46,147 nucleotides of DNA. Source: Propionibacteriaceae bacterium (GTDB taxonomy: Bacteria > Actinomycetota > Actinomycetes > Propionibacteriales > Propionibacteriaceae). The first letter of the stretch is position 1; the number at the start of each line of letters is the position of its first letter. Below are positions 11,234 through 19,756 of this stretch, piece after piece. The position numbers were made by a program, and so were the translations under genes. Location of the stretch: positions 1 through 46,147 of the forward strand of contig JAISCA010000028.1 in assembly GCA_031265875.1 (NCBI GenBank). Reading direction: 5' to 3'. A model generated the notes under the pieces. It was not told where the DNA came from. It saw only the letters and a list, made by a program, of their open reading frames with translations, and did not search any database.

Positions 11234-12433
11234 TCAGGCCATGACCTCGGCCACCGCCCGCACCACGGCGTCGATGTTGCCGTGGTTGAGAGCGGCCACA
11301 CAGAGGCGGCCGGAGTCGAGGCCGTAGACGTGGAAGTCACGCCGCAGACGCTCCATCTGGGGCTGGCTCAAACCGGAGTACGAGAACATGCCGGTCTGGT
11401 CTGTGATGTAGGAGAGGTCGCCGGGCGCCCCGGCCCGCTCCAGGCCGGCCCGCAGCAGCGCCCGCATGCCCTTGATGCGGTCGCGCATGCCGGACAGCTC
11501 GTTCTCCCACTCGGCCCTGAGATAGCGGTCGCCCAGGACGGTGCTGACCAACCGGGCGCCGTGGGTGGGCGGGTTGGAGTAGAGGGTGCGGACGACCACC
11601 TTGGCCTGGCTTTGGACCCGCTCGGCCTCAGCGGCGTCGGCCGTCACGAAGCTGATCGCGCCGACCCGCTCGCCGTAGAGACTGAAGGACTTGGAGAAGG
11701 AGGTCGCGACCAGGAAGGGCAGCCCGGCGGCGGCGAACTTGGCCACGGCGGCGGCGTCCTCCACGATGCCTTGGCTGAAGCCTTGGTAGGCCATGTCGAG
11801 GAAGGGCACCAGGCCGGCCTCGGCGCAGACCGCCACCACCTGGTCCCACTCGGCCGGGCCGAGGTCGTAGCCAGTCGGATTGTGACAGCAGGCGTGCAGC
11901 ACCACGACGCTGCCGGGGGCGGCTTGGGCCAGATCCTCGATCAGACCGTCGAAGTCGATCCGGTGGGCGGCGGCGTCGAGGTAGCGGTACGAACGGACGG
12001 CCAGGCCGGCCCGCTGGAAGACGGCCTGATGGTTCTCCCAGGTCGGGTTCGACACCAGCGCCTGGGCGGTGGGATCGATCAGGGCCAGCAGCCCGGCCCC
12101 GACCCGGAGCCCGCCGGTGCCGCCCAGGGCCTGAATGGTGACGACGCGGCCTTGGGCCACCACGTCGCCGGCCGCGCTGAAGACAAGCTGCTTGACGGCC
12201 TCGTTGTAGACGGGCAGGCCGCTGATCGGCAGGTAGGTGTAGGGCCTGGGGTCGTCGGCCAGCCGGGCCTGGGCCCGACGCACCGCGTCCAACACCGGCA
12301 CGCGCCCGTCCTCGTCCTGGTAGACGCCCACGCCCAGATTGATCTTGGCCGGATCGAGGTCCCGCTGGAAGGCCTCGGTCACCCCCAGCACAGGATCGGG
12401 CGGCACCAACGGCAGAGCGGAGAAAACAGACAT
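11234..12433 (-). CDS. Aspartate/aromatic aminotransferase (class I, AspC/TyrB type)
   Basis: 399 residues, PLP-dependent. It matches the Iα subgroup (AspC/TyrB): INLGVGVYQDEDGRVPVLDA at the N-terminus, the substrate-pocket region YTYLPISGLPVYNEA, HACCHNPTGYDL with the conserved NPTG, and the PLP lysine in ATSFSKSFSLYGERVGAI near 245. It interconverts aspartate and oxaloacetate, or aromatic amino acids and their 2-oxo acids; the two cannot be separated by eye. It stands alone, flanked by tRNA-Gln and a repeat-filled gap. Confidence 0.92.
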   Translation of the reverse strand: MSVFSALPLVPPDPVLGVTEAFQRDLDPAKINLGVGVYQDEDGRVPVLDAVRRAQARLADDPRPYTYLPISGLPVYNEAVKQLVFSAAGDVVAQGRVVTIQALGGTGGLRVGAGLLALIDPTAQALVSNPTWENHQAVFQRAGLAVRSYRYLDAAAHRIDFDGLIEDLAQAAPGSVVVLHACCHNPTGYDLGPAEWDQVVAVCAEAGLVPFLDMAYQGFSQGIVEDAAAVAKFAAAGLPFLVATSFSKSFSLYGERVGAISFVTADAAEAERVQSQAKVVVRTLYSNPPTHGARLVSTVLGDRYLRAEWENELSGMRDRIKGMRALLRAGLERAGAPGDLSYITDQTGMFSYSGLSQPQMERLRRDFHVYGLDSGRLCVAALNHGNIDAVVRAVAEVMA

Positions 12434-12704
12434 CTTTCAGTCCCTACTAGTGAGCTTCACGGACGTTCCCAATCCTAGGGCTCCCGTCTGACGGTCGCCC
12501 CGCCACCGGCCGGAGGAACGTCGTAACCCGTCAACCGCGTGCGTCCCCGTCGACGATTGACTCACAGAGCATCTGCGACCGCCGACACGCCGAGCGAGAC
12601 GTCGTAACCCGTCAATCGCGTACGCTCCGTCGCCGACCGAGCAGTTACGACCACCGCCCCAGGGGCCGAACCTCACAGAACCCAGCCCAAAGCCCCGGTG
12701 GGGC
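12434..12704. repeat. Intergenic gap with family-1 repeat
   Basis: Holds a family-1 core CGACACGCCGAG at 12583–12594. On both sides are the companion blocks GTCGTAACCCGTCAATCGCG (12602 onward) and GACCGAGCAGTTACGAC, each recurring near 20645–20910. A second partial unit precedes it (GTCGTAACCCGTCAACCGCG near 12521). No gene is visible. Confidence 0.6.
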
Positions 12705-14885
12705 TCAGATCCAGCCGGGGAACCACATCCGCCAGATCCAGTGGCTCCGGAGCATGACCTGGTCGCTCAGGATGGGGTAGATGAAGGCGAAGTCGAGCAT
12801 GATCAAGCCGACGATGGCACCGACCATGATGGTGCCCTGTTGCCGGCGTTTGTCTGGCCGGGCCGGGCCCATGATCACCCCTAGGAACATGGCCAGTCCG
12901 ATCATCAGGAAGGGCTCGAAGGTGATGGCGTAGAAGAAGAAGAGAGGCCTGGAGCCGGCCGTCAGCCAGGGCAGCCAAGTGGCCAGGATGCCGAGCGAGG
13001 TGACGCCGAAGCGCCAGTCCGCCCCGGCCAACCACCAGACCAACCCGACCAGGGCGGCTAGGGCGGCCAGCCACCACAGCAGCGGGGTGCCGGTGCAGGA
13101 GATCACCCGCAGGCACTCCTGGCCGCCGTCCGGGCAACCGTCGGCGCCGGCGGCGATGCCGTTCTTGGCGTCGAAGCCGATCGGGCGGGCCAACACGAAC
13201 CAGCCCCAGGGGTTGGAGCTGTAGGTGTGGGTGACGTTGGCCATGTAGTCGCCGGTGTGGAAGTTGTAGATGTCGACGTGGTACCGCCAGAGCGAGGCCA
13301 AGGTACGGCCGAACAGCTGGACCGAGCGCTCATCCGGGTGGTCCGCCCCCCACTGGCGCCCGTAACCGCCGGCGGTCGCCATCCAAGAGGCCCAACTGGC
13401 CAGGTAGACCGCCGCCGCCAGCAGGACCGTGCTGACGAAGGCGGGGAGGCCGTCCAGCCAAAGGGCCGACCAGCGCCGCCGCCGGGCCCCGGCCAAACGG
13501 CGGGCCGACACGCTCCAGGCCACCGTCAACAACCCGAAGACGGCGATGGCGTAGACCGAGTTCCACTTCGTGCCGCAAGCCAGACCGAAGGCCAGGCCGG
13601 CCCCCAGCTGCCAGGGCCGGAAGATGAAACCGCCCGACTGGCCGCCCAGGTCTCGCCCGCCGCCAGCCTCGATCCGGTCGGCCAGGCGGTGGCGGAAGAA
13701 GTCCCGGTCGGCCACCAGGCAGCTCACCCCGGCCAGGATGAAGAAGGCCTGGAAGACGTCCAGCAAGCCGATCCGAGACATCACGAAGTTGAGCCCGTCG
13801 ACGGTCACCAGCAGCCCGGCCAGGGCCCCGATCAGGGTCGAGCGGGACAGCCGGCGGCCCAGCCGGACGGTCAAACCGATCATGAGCGAGCCGAAGACGA
13901 GGGCGGAGAAGCGCCAACCGAAGGAGTTCATGCCGAAGATGGCCTCGCCCACGGCGATCAGCCACTTGCCGACCTGGGGGTGGACGATGAAGGCCGGCGA
14001 ACTCTCCAGGCCGGAGGCGTCACCCTCGGCCAGAGCCTGGTTGGCCCCCTCCTGCCAGGTCCCCTCGTAACCCTGCTGGAGCAGCGACCAGGCGTCCTTG
14101 GCGTAGTAGGTCTCGTCGAAGACGATATTGGACGGATCGCCCAACCCGACCAACCGGATGCCGAAGCCGAGGGCGACGATGACGGCGGTCACGACCCAGC
14201 TCAGCCAGCGGTCCCGGGGCGGCCCCTCCCGTAACCGTTCGACCGGTTCGACCGCCGCCGGCTCCGGGGCCGAGGCCACCGTCAAGCGGTCCAAGCGACC
14301 CAGCAGGCGCGACCGTAAGGCGGGCTTGGCCGCGACCGGGGACTTGGTCAATACGGCGGTCGCCGGTCCCAGCCCCGAACCGGACCCAGCCGACTCCAAG
14401 TCGATCTCATCCACCGCGTCCGGCCCATCCGACGGCGCTGACGAGGTGGGCTCGGGTTCAAATCCGCCCTCGGCGGCAGGCCGGGTCTGTGAAGCCGAAG
14501 AGGCGGGATCGGCCTCGGCGTCGTCTTCGGAGCCCGGGCCGGTCGGCGATGCGGTGGCCGTAGATGCGGCATCGAGCTCGTCCCCGGCCTCGGCCGACGG
14601 CTCGATCGGGTCCAAGTCGTCTGCGTTAGGTTCCATCGCTAGAAGGTCGGCCGGAGCGGTATCACTCGACCGATCCGAGACCGCCGGAGACAGAGTCGGC
14701 TCCCGATCGGACAGGGAGAAGAGGGCGGGTGGATCAGTGGACTGGTCCGGCTGCGACGGTTCGGGGATAGCCGGAGAGGGCGCAGCCGGAGGGTCGACGG
14801 GCTGGTCCAACTCCGCCGGCTCCGGCCGGGGGGTCGGCTCCGACGGGTGGGGCTGGACCGCCCCCACGTCTTCCGGTTCCGTCAC
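12705..14885 (-). CDS. pmt: Protein O-mannosyltransferase (PMT family)
   Basis: 726 residues from a GTG start. The first ~230 residues are a disordered, acidic and Pro/Ser-rich cytoplasmic extension, longer than I would expect for the family. The catalytic core has about ten membrane helices with the GT-C signature FDETYYAKDAW (Asp-Glu pair in the first outer loop, near residue 260) and IVHPQVGKWLIAVGE. It transfers mannose from polyprenyl-phosphate mannose to exported proteins. It lies beside and divergent from the rsmI region, a common actinobacterial arrangement. The lipoproteins and the Thr-rich lipoprotein at 16.8 kb are plausible substrates. Confidence 0.93.
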   Translation of the reverse strand: MTEPEDVGAVQPHPSEPTPRPEPAELDQPVDPPAAPSPAIPEPSQPDQSTDPPALFSLSDREPTLSPAVSDRSSDTAPADLLAMEPNADDLDPIEPSAEAGDELDAASTATASPTGPGSEDDAEADPASSASQTRPAAEGGFEPEPTSSAPSDGPDAVDEIDLESAGSGSGLGPATAVLTKSPVAAKPALRSRLLGRLDRLTVASAPEPAAVEPVERLREGPPRDRWLSWVVTAVIVALGFGIRLVGLGDPSNIVFDETYYAKDAWSLLQQGYEGTWQEGANQALAEGDASGLESSPAFIVHPQVGKWLIAVGEAIFGMNSFGWRFSALVFGSLMIGLTVRLGRRLSRSTLIGALAGLLVTVDGLNFVMSRIGLLDVFQAFFILAGVSCLVADRDFFRHRLADRIEAGGGRDLGGQSGGFIFRPWQLGAGLAFGLACGTKWNSVYAIAVFGLLTVAWSVSARRLAGARRRRWSALWLDGLPAFVSTVLLAAAVYLASWASWMATAGGYGRQWGADHPDERSVQLFGRTLASLWRYHVDIYNFHTGDYMANVTHTYSSNPWGWFVLARPIGFDAKNGIAAGADGCPDGGQECLRVISCTGTPLLWWLAALAALVGLVWWLAGADWRFGVTSLGILATWLPWLTAGSRPLFFFYAITFEPFLMIGLAMFLGVIMGPARPDKRRQQGTIMVGAIVGLIMLDFAFIYPILSDQVMLRSHWIWRMWFPGWI

Positions 14886-14931
14886 GACCCCAATCCTAAG
14901 CGCCTGGTCGGTCGAGCCCCCTCTTAGACCT

Positions 14932-16191
14932 TCACAGATCCCTGAGCGCGTCGATCCCGGTCTCGAAAACCACTTTGAAACGGTCGCGCTCCGCCCGTCC
15001 CAGCCCCTTCCGCCCGGCCACGGCCTCCCACTGGGCCACCGCGTCCGCCACCTGACGGGCCGAGGCCCTGGCCTCGGCGGCTGACAGGCCGAAGCTGTCG
15101 GCTCGCTCCAGCAACGCCGTCGCGCTGTCTCGCGGGCCGCTGGCGCCGCCGATCCCCGTCACCCGGGCGGAGCCCGCCAGCGGGTCGGGATTCAGATCGA
15201 AAGCCGGAGCCAAGCGCCAGCCGCCCTGGGAGCGCAGCAAACCCAGATTACGAAGATGGTCGTCGGTGTTGTGGATGGCGACCGAGAAGGCGATGCGTCG
15301 CCACAGCTCCGCTAAGTCGCGCGATGGATCGGCGCTGACCCGGGCCAGGGCTTGGGCGACGTCTAAGTAGTCCGCCCGGTCAGGATCGTCCAAGCCGGTC
15401 AAGGTGAGGGCGCTGATGTAACCGACGCGCCGCGCCCCCCGGCGGTCGAACCGCTCTGACAGCAGGACCGAGCGACCGCCCACGTCGACCAAGCGAGTGG
15501 TCGCCACCGTGATCCCGGCCGCACCCGCCAGGTCCAGAGCCACCGCCTCCCAGGCCATGACGTCCCAGCCGTCGCCGGCGTGAGGGAACTTGGCGATCAA
15601 CAACCGGCCGCCGTCGCGCACCGCCGCCTTGGGGCGGGCTCCCCCCAGCGACGCGCTGCCCGCGCTGAGCAGTCTCTTGACCGCCGCCTCGGCTTCGGCG
15701 CCGTCGCGCGTGGCCTGGTCGACGGCTTGGAACAAGCCGGGTAATTCGACCAACTTGGGCACCGTCGGCTCCGGATGCTGGAAGGTACCGCCATCGGTCA
15801 GCGCGAAGCGCAGCGCTCCTTGCCTGGTGAGGTCTGACGTGCCCAGCAGGAAAGCCGCGTCGTCCAACTGCCGGGGCACGCGCCCATCCTCCCGTGCCGC
15901 CGACGCCTCTCGCTTGGCGATGAGCATACGGCCCCAGCGGTCCGGGGCCGCGTCCAGCAGCGCCCGCGGCAATGTGCCCGGCGACGGCCAGGGGCCGGAC
16001 GCCAGGGGGATGGCCGGGTCGATGGCGTAGGCGCCCGCACTGGCGAGGTAGGCGGTCTCGTAGCTGAGGACGCTGGTCAGGCGGCCCCGCCGCAGCGAGG
16101 TGTAGAGAGTGGCCACCTTGATATCTGACTGACCGCTAGCGGCCTGGCCGTCCGCCCCCTGCTCTGACAGGTAGATCTGGATCCGCGTCAT
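14932..16191 (-). CDS. hipA: HipA-family serine/threonine kinase toxin
   Basis: 419 residues. Motifs of HipA kinases: LLIAKFPHAGDGWDVMAWEA near 200–220 (nucleotide-binding lysine and the Glu of the next helix), the catalytic segment HNTDDHLRNLGLL near 310, and AFDLNPDP, equivalent to the metal-binding DFD. The N-terminal HipA_N domain (YTSLRRGRLTSVLSYETAYL) is intact. Family members phosphorylate targets such as glutamyl-tRNA synthetase and cause dormancy; the target here is unknown. The start overlaps the hipB stop (ATGA), the usual antitoxin-first order. Confidence 0.93.
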   Translation of the reverse strand: MTRIQIYLSEQGADGQAASGQSDIKVATLYTSLRRGRLTSVLSYETAYLASAGAYAIDPAIPLASGPWPSPGTLPRALLDAAPDRWGRMLIAKREASAAREDGRVPRQLDDAAFLLGTSDLTRQGALRFALTDGGTFQHPEPTVPKLVELPGLFQAVDQATRDGAEAEAAVKRLLSAGSASLGGARPKAAVRDGGRLLIAKFPHAGDGWDVMAWEAVALDLAGAAGITVATTRLVDVGGRSVLLSERFDRRGARRVGYISALTLTGLDDPDRADYLDVAQALARVSADPSRDLAELWRRIAFSVAIHNTDDHLRNLGLLRSQGGWRLAPAFDLNPDPLAGSARVTGIGGASGPRDSATALLERADSFGLSAAEARASARQVADAVAQWEAVAGRKGLGRAERDRFKVVFETGIDALRDL

Positions 16192-16490
16192 CTTCGCACC
16201 CGTTGGGGCAGGATCTGGTCGGCCCGGGCCCGGCCCAGGTCGGTCTCGTAGGGGTCGGTCGCGTCCACCAGGTCGTTCAGCAGGCCCAGCCCGGAGGCCA
16301 CTGACAGCACCGCTCCCAGCCCCACGCCCAAGTCGCCGTGCTCCAACCGCTGGAGCGTGCCACGGGCGACGCCGGCCCGGTCCGCCACCTGCTCCGCCGT
16401 CAGCCCCAGGAGCTTGCGCCAGGTCGTCAGTTGCTGGCCGATCTCACTGGCGGCTGTGCGCACCATGTCGCTGGGTGGTCGCGATCCCAT
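16188..16490 (-). CDS. hipB: HipB-like XRE antitoxin and repressor
   Basis: 100 residues from the ATG at 16490, chosen because GGGAG lies 6 nt upstream; a longer in-frame start has no such site. An HTH of the Cro/C1 type covers about 13–70 (LTTWRKLLGLTAEQVADRAG, VARGTLQRLEHGDLGVGL). It should bind HipA and repress the operon. Its C-terminal tail (GRARADQILPQRVRR) may contact HipA. An AT-rich promoter with an inverted repeat lies immediately upstream. Confidence 0.92.
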   Translation of the reverse strand: MGSRPPSDMVRTAASEIGQQLTTWRKLLGLTAEQVADRAGVARGTLQRLEHGDLGVGLGAVLSVASGLGLLNDLVDATDPYETDLGRARADQILPQRVRR

Positions 16491-16524
16491 CGTCCACTCC
16501 CTACTTGCGTATACTTTTACGATC

Positions 16525-16563
16525 ATTATAGTCATTTGAGATCGATATCTAGACCGGTATATC
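16525..16563 (-). promoter_or_regulatory. hipBA promoter with candidate HipB operator
   Basis: On the minus strand TATAAT (16525–16530) is a perfect -10 box 35 nt upstream of the hipB start. Further upstream the inverted repeat GATAT-N10-ATATC (16544–16563) lies over the expected -35 region, and no good -35 hexamer is visible. This layout suits autorepression by HipB. The patch is much richer in AT than its surroundings. Confidence 0.55.
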
Positions 16564-16660
16564 AGAAACAGCGAAACCCGTGAGCACTGTCTGGGGGCGA
16601 AGGCTGGGGTCCGCCGGACTCGACGTTCGCCTCAATCGTGTCTATCACAGACTGGCTCGT

Positions 16661-16818
16661 GTCCCCCGCTGGAAGTCCGGGGTGATAGAAGGGGGCGTCA
16701 GACGGGGCGGCTGGCCAGGCGGCGGAGCGTCCCGATATTGGATGTGTCGGGACGTTTCGCCAACGCCGCCAGGGCTCCCGGCTGGCAGGACTGCCGCCGC
16801 GAACTTCCGGCGGGGGAC
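16661..16818. repeat. 158-nt element bounded by 16-nt inverted repeats
   Basis: GTCCCCCGCTGGAAGT (16661–16676) and ACTTCCGGCGGGGGAC (16803–16818) are inverted copies with one mismatch. Inside is a second perfect inverted repeat CGTCCCGA-N11-TCGGGACG (16728–16735, 16747–16754). The whole sits directly upstream of the lipoprotein gene at 16833. It could be a small non-autonomous element or a structured leader. No gene lies in 16564–16832. Confidence 0.45.
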
Positions 16819-16832
16819 ACTAGAGTGGTCTT

Positions 16833-17513
16833 ATGGTTGGCACGAGCACGGATGTGAGAACTCGCATCCGGTCAATGAGCATGACGATGGCTTTGGCCGT
16901 CGCATTCGCACTGGCGTCATTCACTGGCTGTGGCGCCGGGCAACAGACAGAACCGAGCGGAACGACAAAACCGACTGGAACGACTGGAACTACCGAACCG
17001 AGCGGGACTGTCGGGACGACAGAACCGACTGGAACGACAGAACCAGCCGGGACGACAGAGCCGAGCGGGACGACTGGGCCGAGCGACACCGCTGAATTAT
17101 TCGAATCGTTGTCGGCTTTGGTGAATTGCGTGAACACACTCCACCCAGATGGAAGGTACGAGGGATACTACCTGTACGCATCCACTGACACTGACAATCC
17201 GGGGATCGCATTGCTCAACTACGATCTGACCGCGCCGTATGTCCCGCCGTTTGGATCGGGCAACCACGAAGAGCACCTCAGCTACGGCTACGGGTACAAC
17301 AATGAGTATTGGCCTGACCGCCTGGTCTATACCATGTCCCTATTCCAAGACGGTGTTCACTTCAGCGCTTTCTTCGCTCACGACACACTGGCCCAGATCA
17401 GAGTGGAACCAGACAGCACCTGGTTCTTGCCCGTCGATCGTCAAGAAGGCATTGCCAACAGGCTCGCGGTCATATCTAGCCTGATTGAGGAAGGTCGGCG
17501 CTGTCAGGTCTGA
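16833..17513 (+). CDS. Lipoprotein with a Thr/Gly/Pro repeat linker
   Basis: 226 residues. The signal peptide has basic residues (VRTRIRSMS), a hydrophobic core (MALAVAFALA) and the lipobox ASFTGC, so Cys near residue 33 should be lipidated. Residues 38–85 are tandem variants of EPSGTT/EPTGTT encoded by 24-nt-type DNA repeats. A Thr-rich stretch outside the membrane is a plausible target for the mannosyltransferase encoded at 12.7 kb. The C-terminal ~140 residues form an unrecognised domain (NCVNTLHPDGRYEGYYLYAS … YGYGYNNEYWPDRLVYTM). The ATG at 16833 has no strong ribosome-binding site; an internal Met near residue 15 is an alternative. Confidence 0.8.
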   Translation: MVGTSTDVRTRIRSMSMTMALAVAFALASFTGCGAGQQTEPSGTTKPTGTTGTTEPSGTVGTTEPTGTTEPAGTTEPSGTTGPSDTAELFESLSALVNCVNTLHPDGRYEGYYLYASTDTDNPGIALLNYDLTAPYVPPFGSGNHEEHLSYGYGYNNEYWPDRLVYTMSLFQDGVHFSAFFAHDTLAQIRVEPDSTWFLPVDRQEGIANRLAVISSLIEEGRRCQV

Positions 17514-17607
17514 TTGAGAGGGCTCGGCCCAGTTAGAGCCGTATCGTCGTGACCGTCCGGGTCAGGTGGACCCGGTGGAGTCGAATCGAGCTAAGCGGAG
17601 GTCGCTG

Positions 17608-18501
17608 GTGGGAGAAGGTCTGTTGGTGCTGGCGGCGACGCCGATCGGGGACTCCCGGCACGCCTCGCCGGCTCTGCTCGAGACCCTCGCCTCGGCCGAC
17701 CTGATCGCGGCCGAGGACACCCGCCGGCTGCGCCAGTTGGCCCGGCGGCTCGACCTCGAACTGACGGCGCCGCTGGTGTCGTACTTCGAGGGCAACGAGG
17801 CCGAGCGGACGCCGGAGCTGGTCCAGGCCCTCCAAGCCGGTTCGACCGTGGCGCTGGTGACCGACGCCGGCATGCCGTCGGTCTCCGACCCCGGCTACCG
17901 GCTGGTGCGGGCGGCCGTCGAGGCCGGCGTCAAGGTCACGGCCGTGCCGGGTCCGTCGGCCGCTTTGACCGCTCTGGCCGTCTCCGGACTGCCGGTCGAC
18001 CGCTTCTGTTTCGAGGGTTTCCTGCCCCGCCGGCCCGGCCCCCGCCGGGCCCGCCTGGCCGAGTTGGCCGACGAGCGCCGCAGCATGATCTTCTTCGAGG
18101 CGCCGCACCGCCTGCGCGACTTCCTGGTCAGCGCCCGGGACTGTTTCGGTCCGGAGCGCCCGGGCGCGATCTGCCGCGAGTTGACCAAGACCTACGAGGA
18201 GGTCGTACGGGGGTCCTTGGCCGAGTTGGCGGACTGGGCCGAAGGCCAGGTCCGAGGCGAGATCACGGTCGTCATCGCCGGCCTTGATCCCGCGCTGGGC
18301 GGCCCGGCCGCCGCCGACCCGACCGCCGCCCTGGCTTCGGTCCAACGCCTGCTGGACGAGGGGGCCAAACCGACCGCCGCCGTGGCCGAGGCCGCCCGCC
18401 GCCACAGCGTCGACCGCCATGAGCTCTACCAAGCCTTCCTGGCTCAGCGAGCGTCGGATCGGCCGCCGACCGAGGCCAGACCCGGCGCCGTCTCCGACTA
18501 G
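17608..18501 (+). CDS. rsmI: 16S rRNA (cytidine1402-2'-O)-methyltransferase RsmI
   Basis: 297 residues from the GTG at 17608, chosen because GGAGG lies 6 nt upstream; a GTG 42 nt earlier lacks one. Tetrapyrrole-methylase fold with the RsmI signatures LVLAATPIGD at the start, LIAAEDTRRLRQL, YFEGNEAER, VTDAGMPSVSDPGYRLVRAA (SAM site), AVPGPSAALTAL, FEGFLPRRPGPR, FFEAPHRL and RELTKTYEEVVRG. It methylates the ribose of C1402 in 16S rRNA. It heads a plus-strand run with tatD and rsmA, so three nucleic-acid-related genes are clustered. Confidence 0.96.
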   Translation: MGEGLLVLAATPIGDSRHASPALLETLASADLIAAEDTRRLRQLARRLDLELTAPLVSYFEGNEAERTPELVQALQAGSTVALVTDAGMPSVSDPGYRLVRAAVEAGVKVTAVPGPSAALTALAVSGLPVDRFCFEGFLPRRPGPRRARLAELADERRSMIFFEAPHRLRDFLVSARDCFGPERPGAICRELTKTYEEVVRGSLAELADWAEGQVRGEITVVIAGLDPALGGPAAADPTAALASVQRLLDEGAKPTAAVAEAARRHSVDRHELYQAFLAQRASDRPPTEARPGAVSD

Positions 18502-18625
18502 TCCTGAGCCGATTGGGCTCGACGCGGCCAACCGATCCACCCGCCCCGGATCGAGCCGCGCCTGAGCCGAGCGGGACCGACGCTGTCAGCGGGCGATCCG
18601 AGCCCGGAACTGCCAGACTGGTCCG

Positions 18626-19756
18626 GTGAACCAGCCCGATCCGACCCCGCCCAGCCCGTCGGCCCCGCCGCCGAGAACAGCCGAGGCCACCCGGTCGTCG
18701 GGTCAGGTCCAGGCCAATGAGGCGAACATCCTGGCCCAAGCCCAGGCCAGCTTGGCCGGATCAGGGCTGCCGCCTTTGCCGGACGGCCTGCCGGCCCCGG
18801 TGATCGATTCCCACACCCACCTGGACGCGGTCCTCGAACACTCCGGGCTGGACCCCGAAGAGGCCCTGGCGCTGGCCGCCGCCGTCGGCGTCGACCGGCT
18901 GGTCCAGGTCGGCTGCGACGAGGCCGATTCGGTCTGGGCGGCCGCTTTCGCGGCCCGTCATCCCCAGGTGGTGGCGGCCGTCGCCCTCCACCCCAACGAG
19001 GTCGCCCGTCACCCCGAGCGGGTGGCGGCCGGCCTGGCCCAGATCGAGCGCTTAGCTCAGGCCGGGCCCTGGGTCCGGGCCATCGGCGAGACCGGCCTGG
19101 ACTATTTCCGCACCAGGGACCCGGCCGCCCAGGCCCGCCAGCGCGACGCCTTCGCCGCCCACATCGCTTTGGCCGCCGCCTTCGACCTGACCCTGGTCAT
19201 CCACGACCGCGACGCCCATGGCGACATCCTCGACCTCCTGGCCGCCGGACCGGTCCCCAGCCGGGTCGTCATGCACTGCTTCTCCGGCGACGCCGACCTG
19301 GCCCGGCGCTGTGTCGCGCGCGGCTACTGGCTCAGTTTTCCGGGGCCGCTGACGTACAAGGCCAACGCCGACCTGCGCCAGGCCCTGGCCGTGGCCCCGC
19401 CGGAACTGATCTTGGTCGAGACCGACGCCCCCTATCTGACGCCTGTGCCGGCCCGGGGCCGGCCCAACTCGACCTATCTGATGCCCCACACCGTCCGTTT
19501 CCTGGCCCAGCGGCGGGGTTGGGACCTGGACTGGGCCTGCCACCGTCTGACCGCCAACACCCTCGCCGCCTTCGGGGGGGATTGGGGCGGCGTCGGCGCG
19601 ACCCCGACCAGACCGGGAAGCGAGACGATCCCATCCACCCCGACAACTTGTCGGGACCGTACGGAGCCAGTTCCACGAACCGCGCCGGCCCGGCCGGACG
19701 CTCCACCCACCCAAGCCGGTCTCGGCCCCATCCCCCCGGAGCCGACCGATGACTGA
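18626..19756 (+). CDS. tatD: TatD-family metal-dependent DNase
   Basis: 376 residues from a GTG. The first ~55 residues are a Pro/Ala/Ser-rich extension, and the TatD barrel follows: DSHTHLDAVL (metal His pair), GETGLDYFR (metal Glu), VIHDRDAH, VMHCFSGDADLARR and VETDAPYLTPVPARGRPN. TatD proteins are Mg-dependent nucleases acting in DNA repair and turnover. The C-terminal ~60 residues after LAAFGG are low-complexity. The stop overlaps the rsmA start by 8 nt. The rpf gene often found between tatD and ksgA in actinobacteria is absent here. Confidence 0.94.
   Translation: MNQPDPTPPSPSAPPPRTAEATRSSGQVQANEANILAQAQASLAGSGLPPLPDGLPAPVIDSHTHLDAVLEHSGLDPEEALALAAAVGVDRLVQVGCDEADSVWAAAFAARHPQVVAAVALHPNEVARHPERVAAGLAQIERLAQAGPWVRAIGETGLDYFRTRDPAAQARQRDAFAAHIALAAAFDLTLVIHDRDAHGDILDLLAAGPVPSRVVMHCFSGDADLARRCVARGYWLSFPGPLTYKANADLRQALAVAPPELILVETDAPYLTPVPARGRPNSTYLMPHTVRFLAQRRGWDLDWACHRLTANTLAAFGGDWGGVGATPTRPGSETIPSTPTTCRDRTEPVPRTAPARPDAPPTQAGLGPIPPEPTDD

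Noticed and set aside
11207-12478. 423-codon open frame opposite the aminotransferase
   Set aside because: Antisense shadow of a clear class I aminotransferase.
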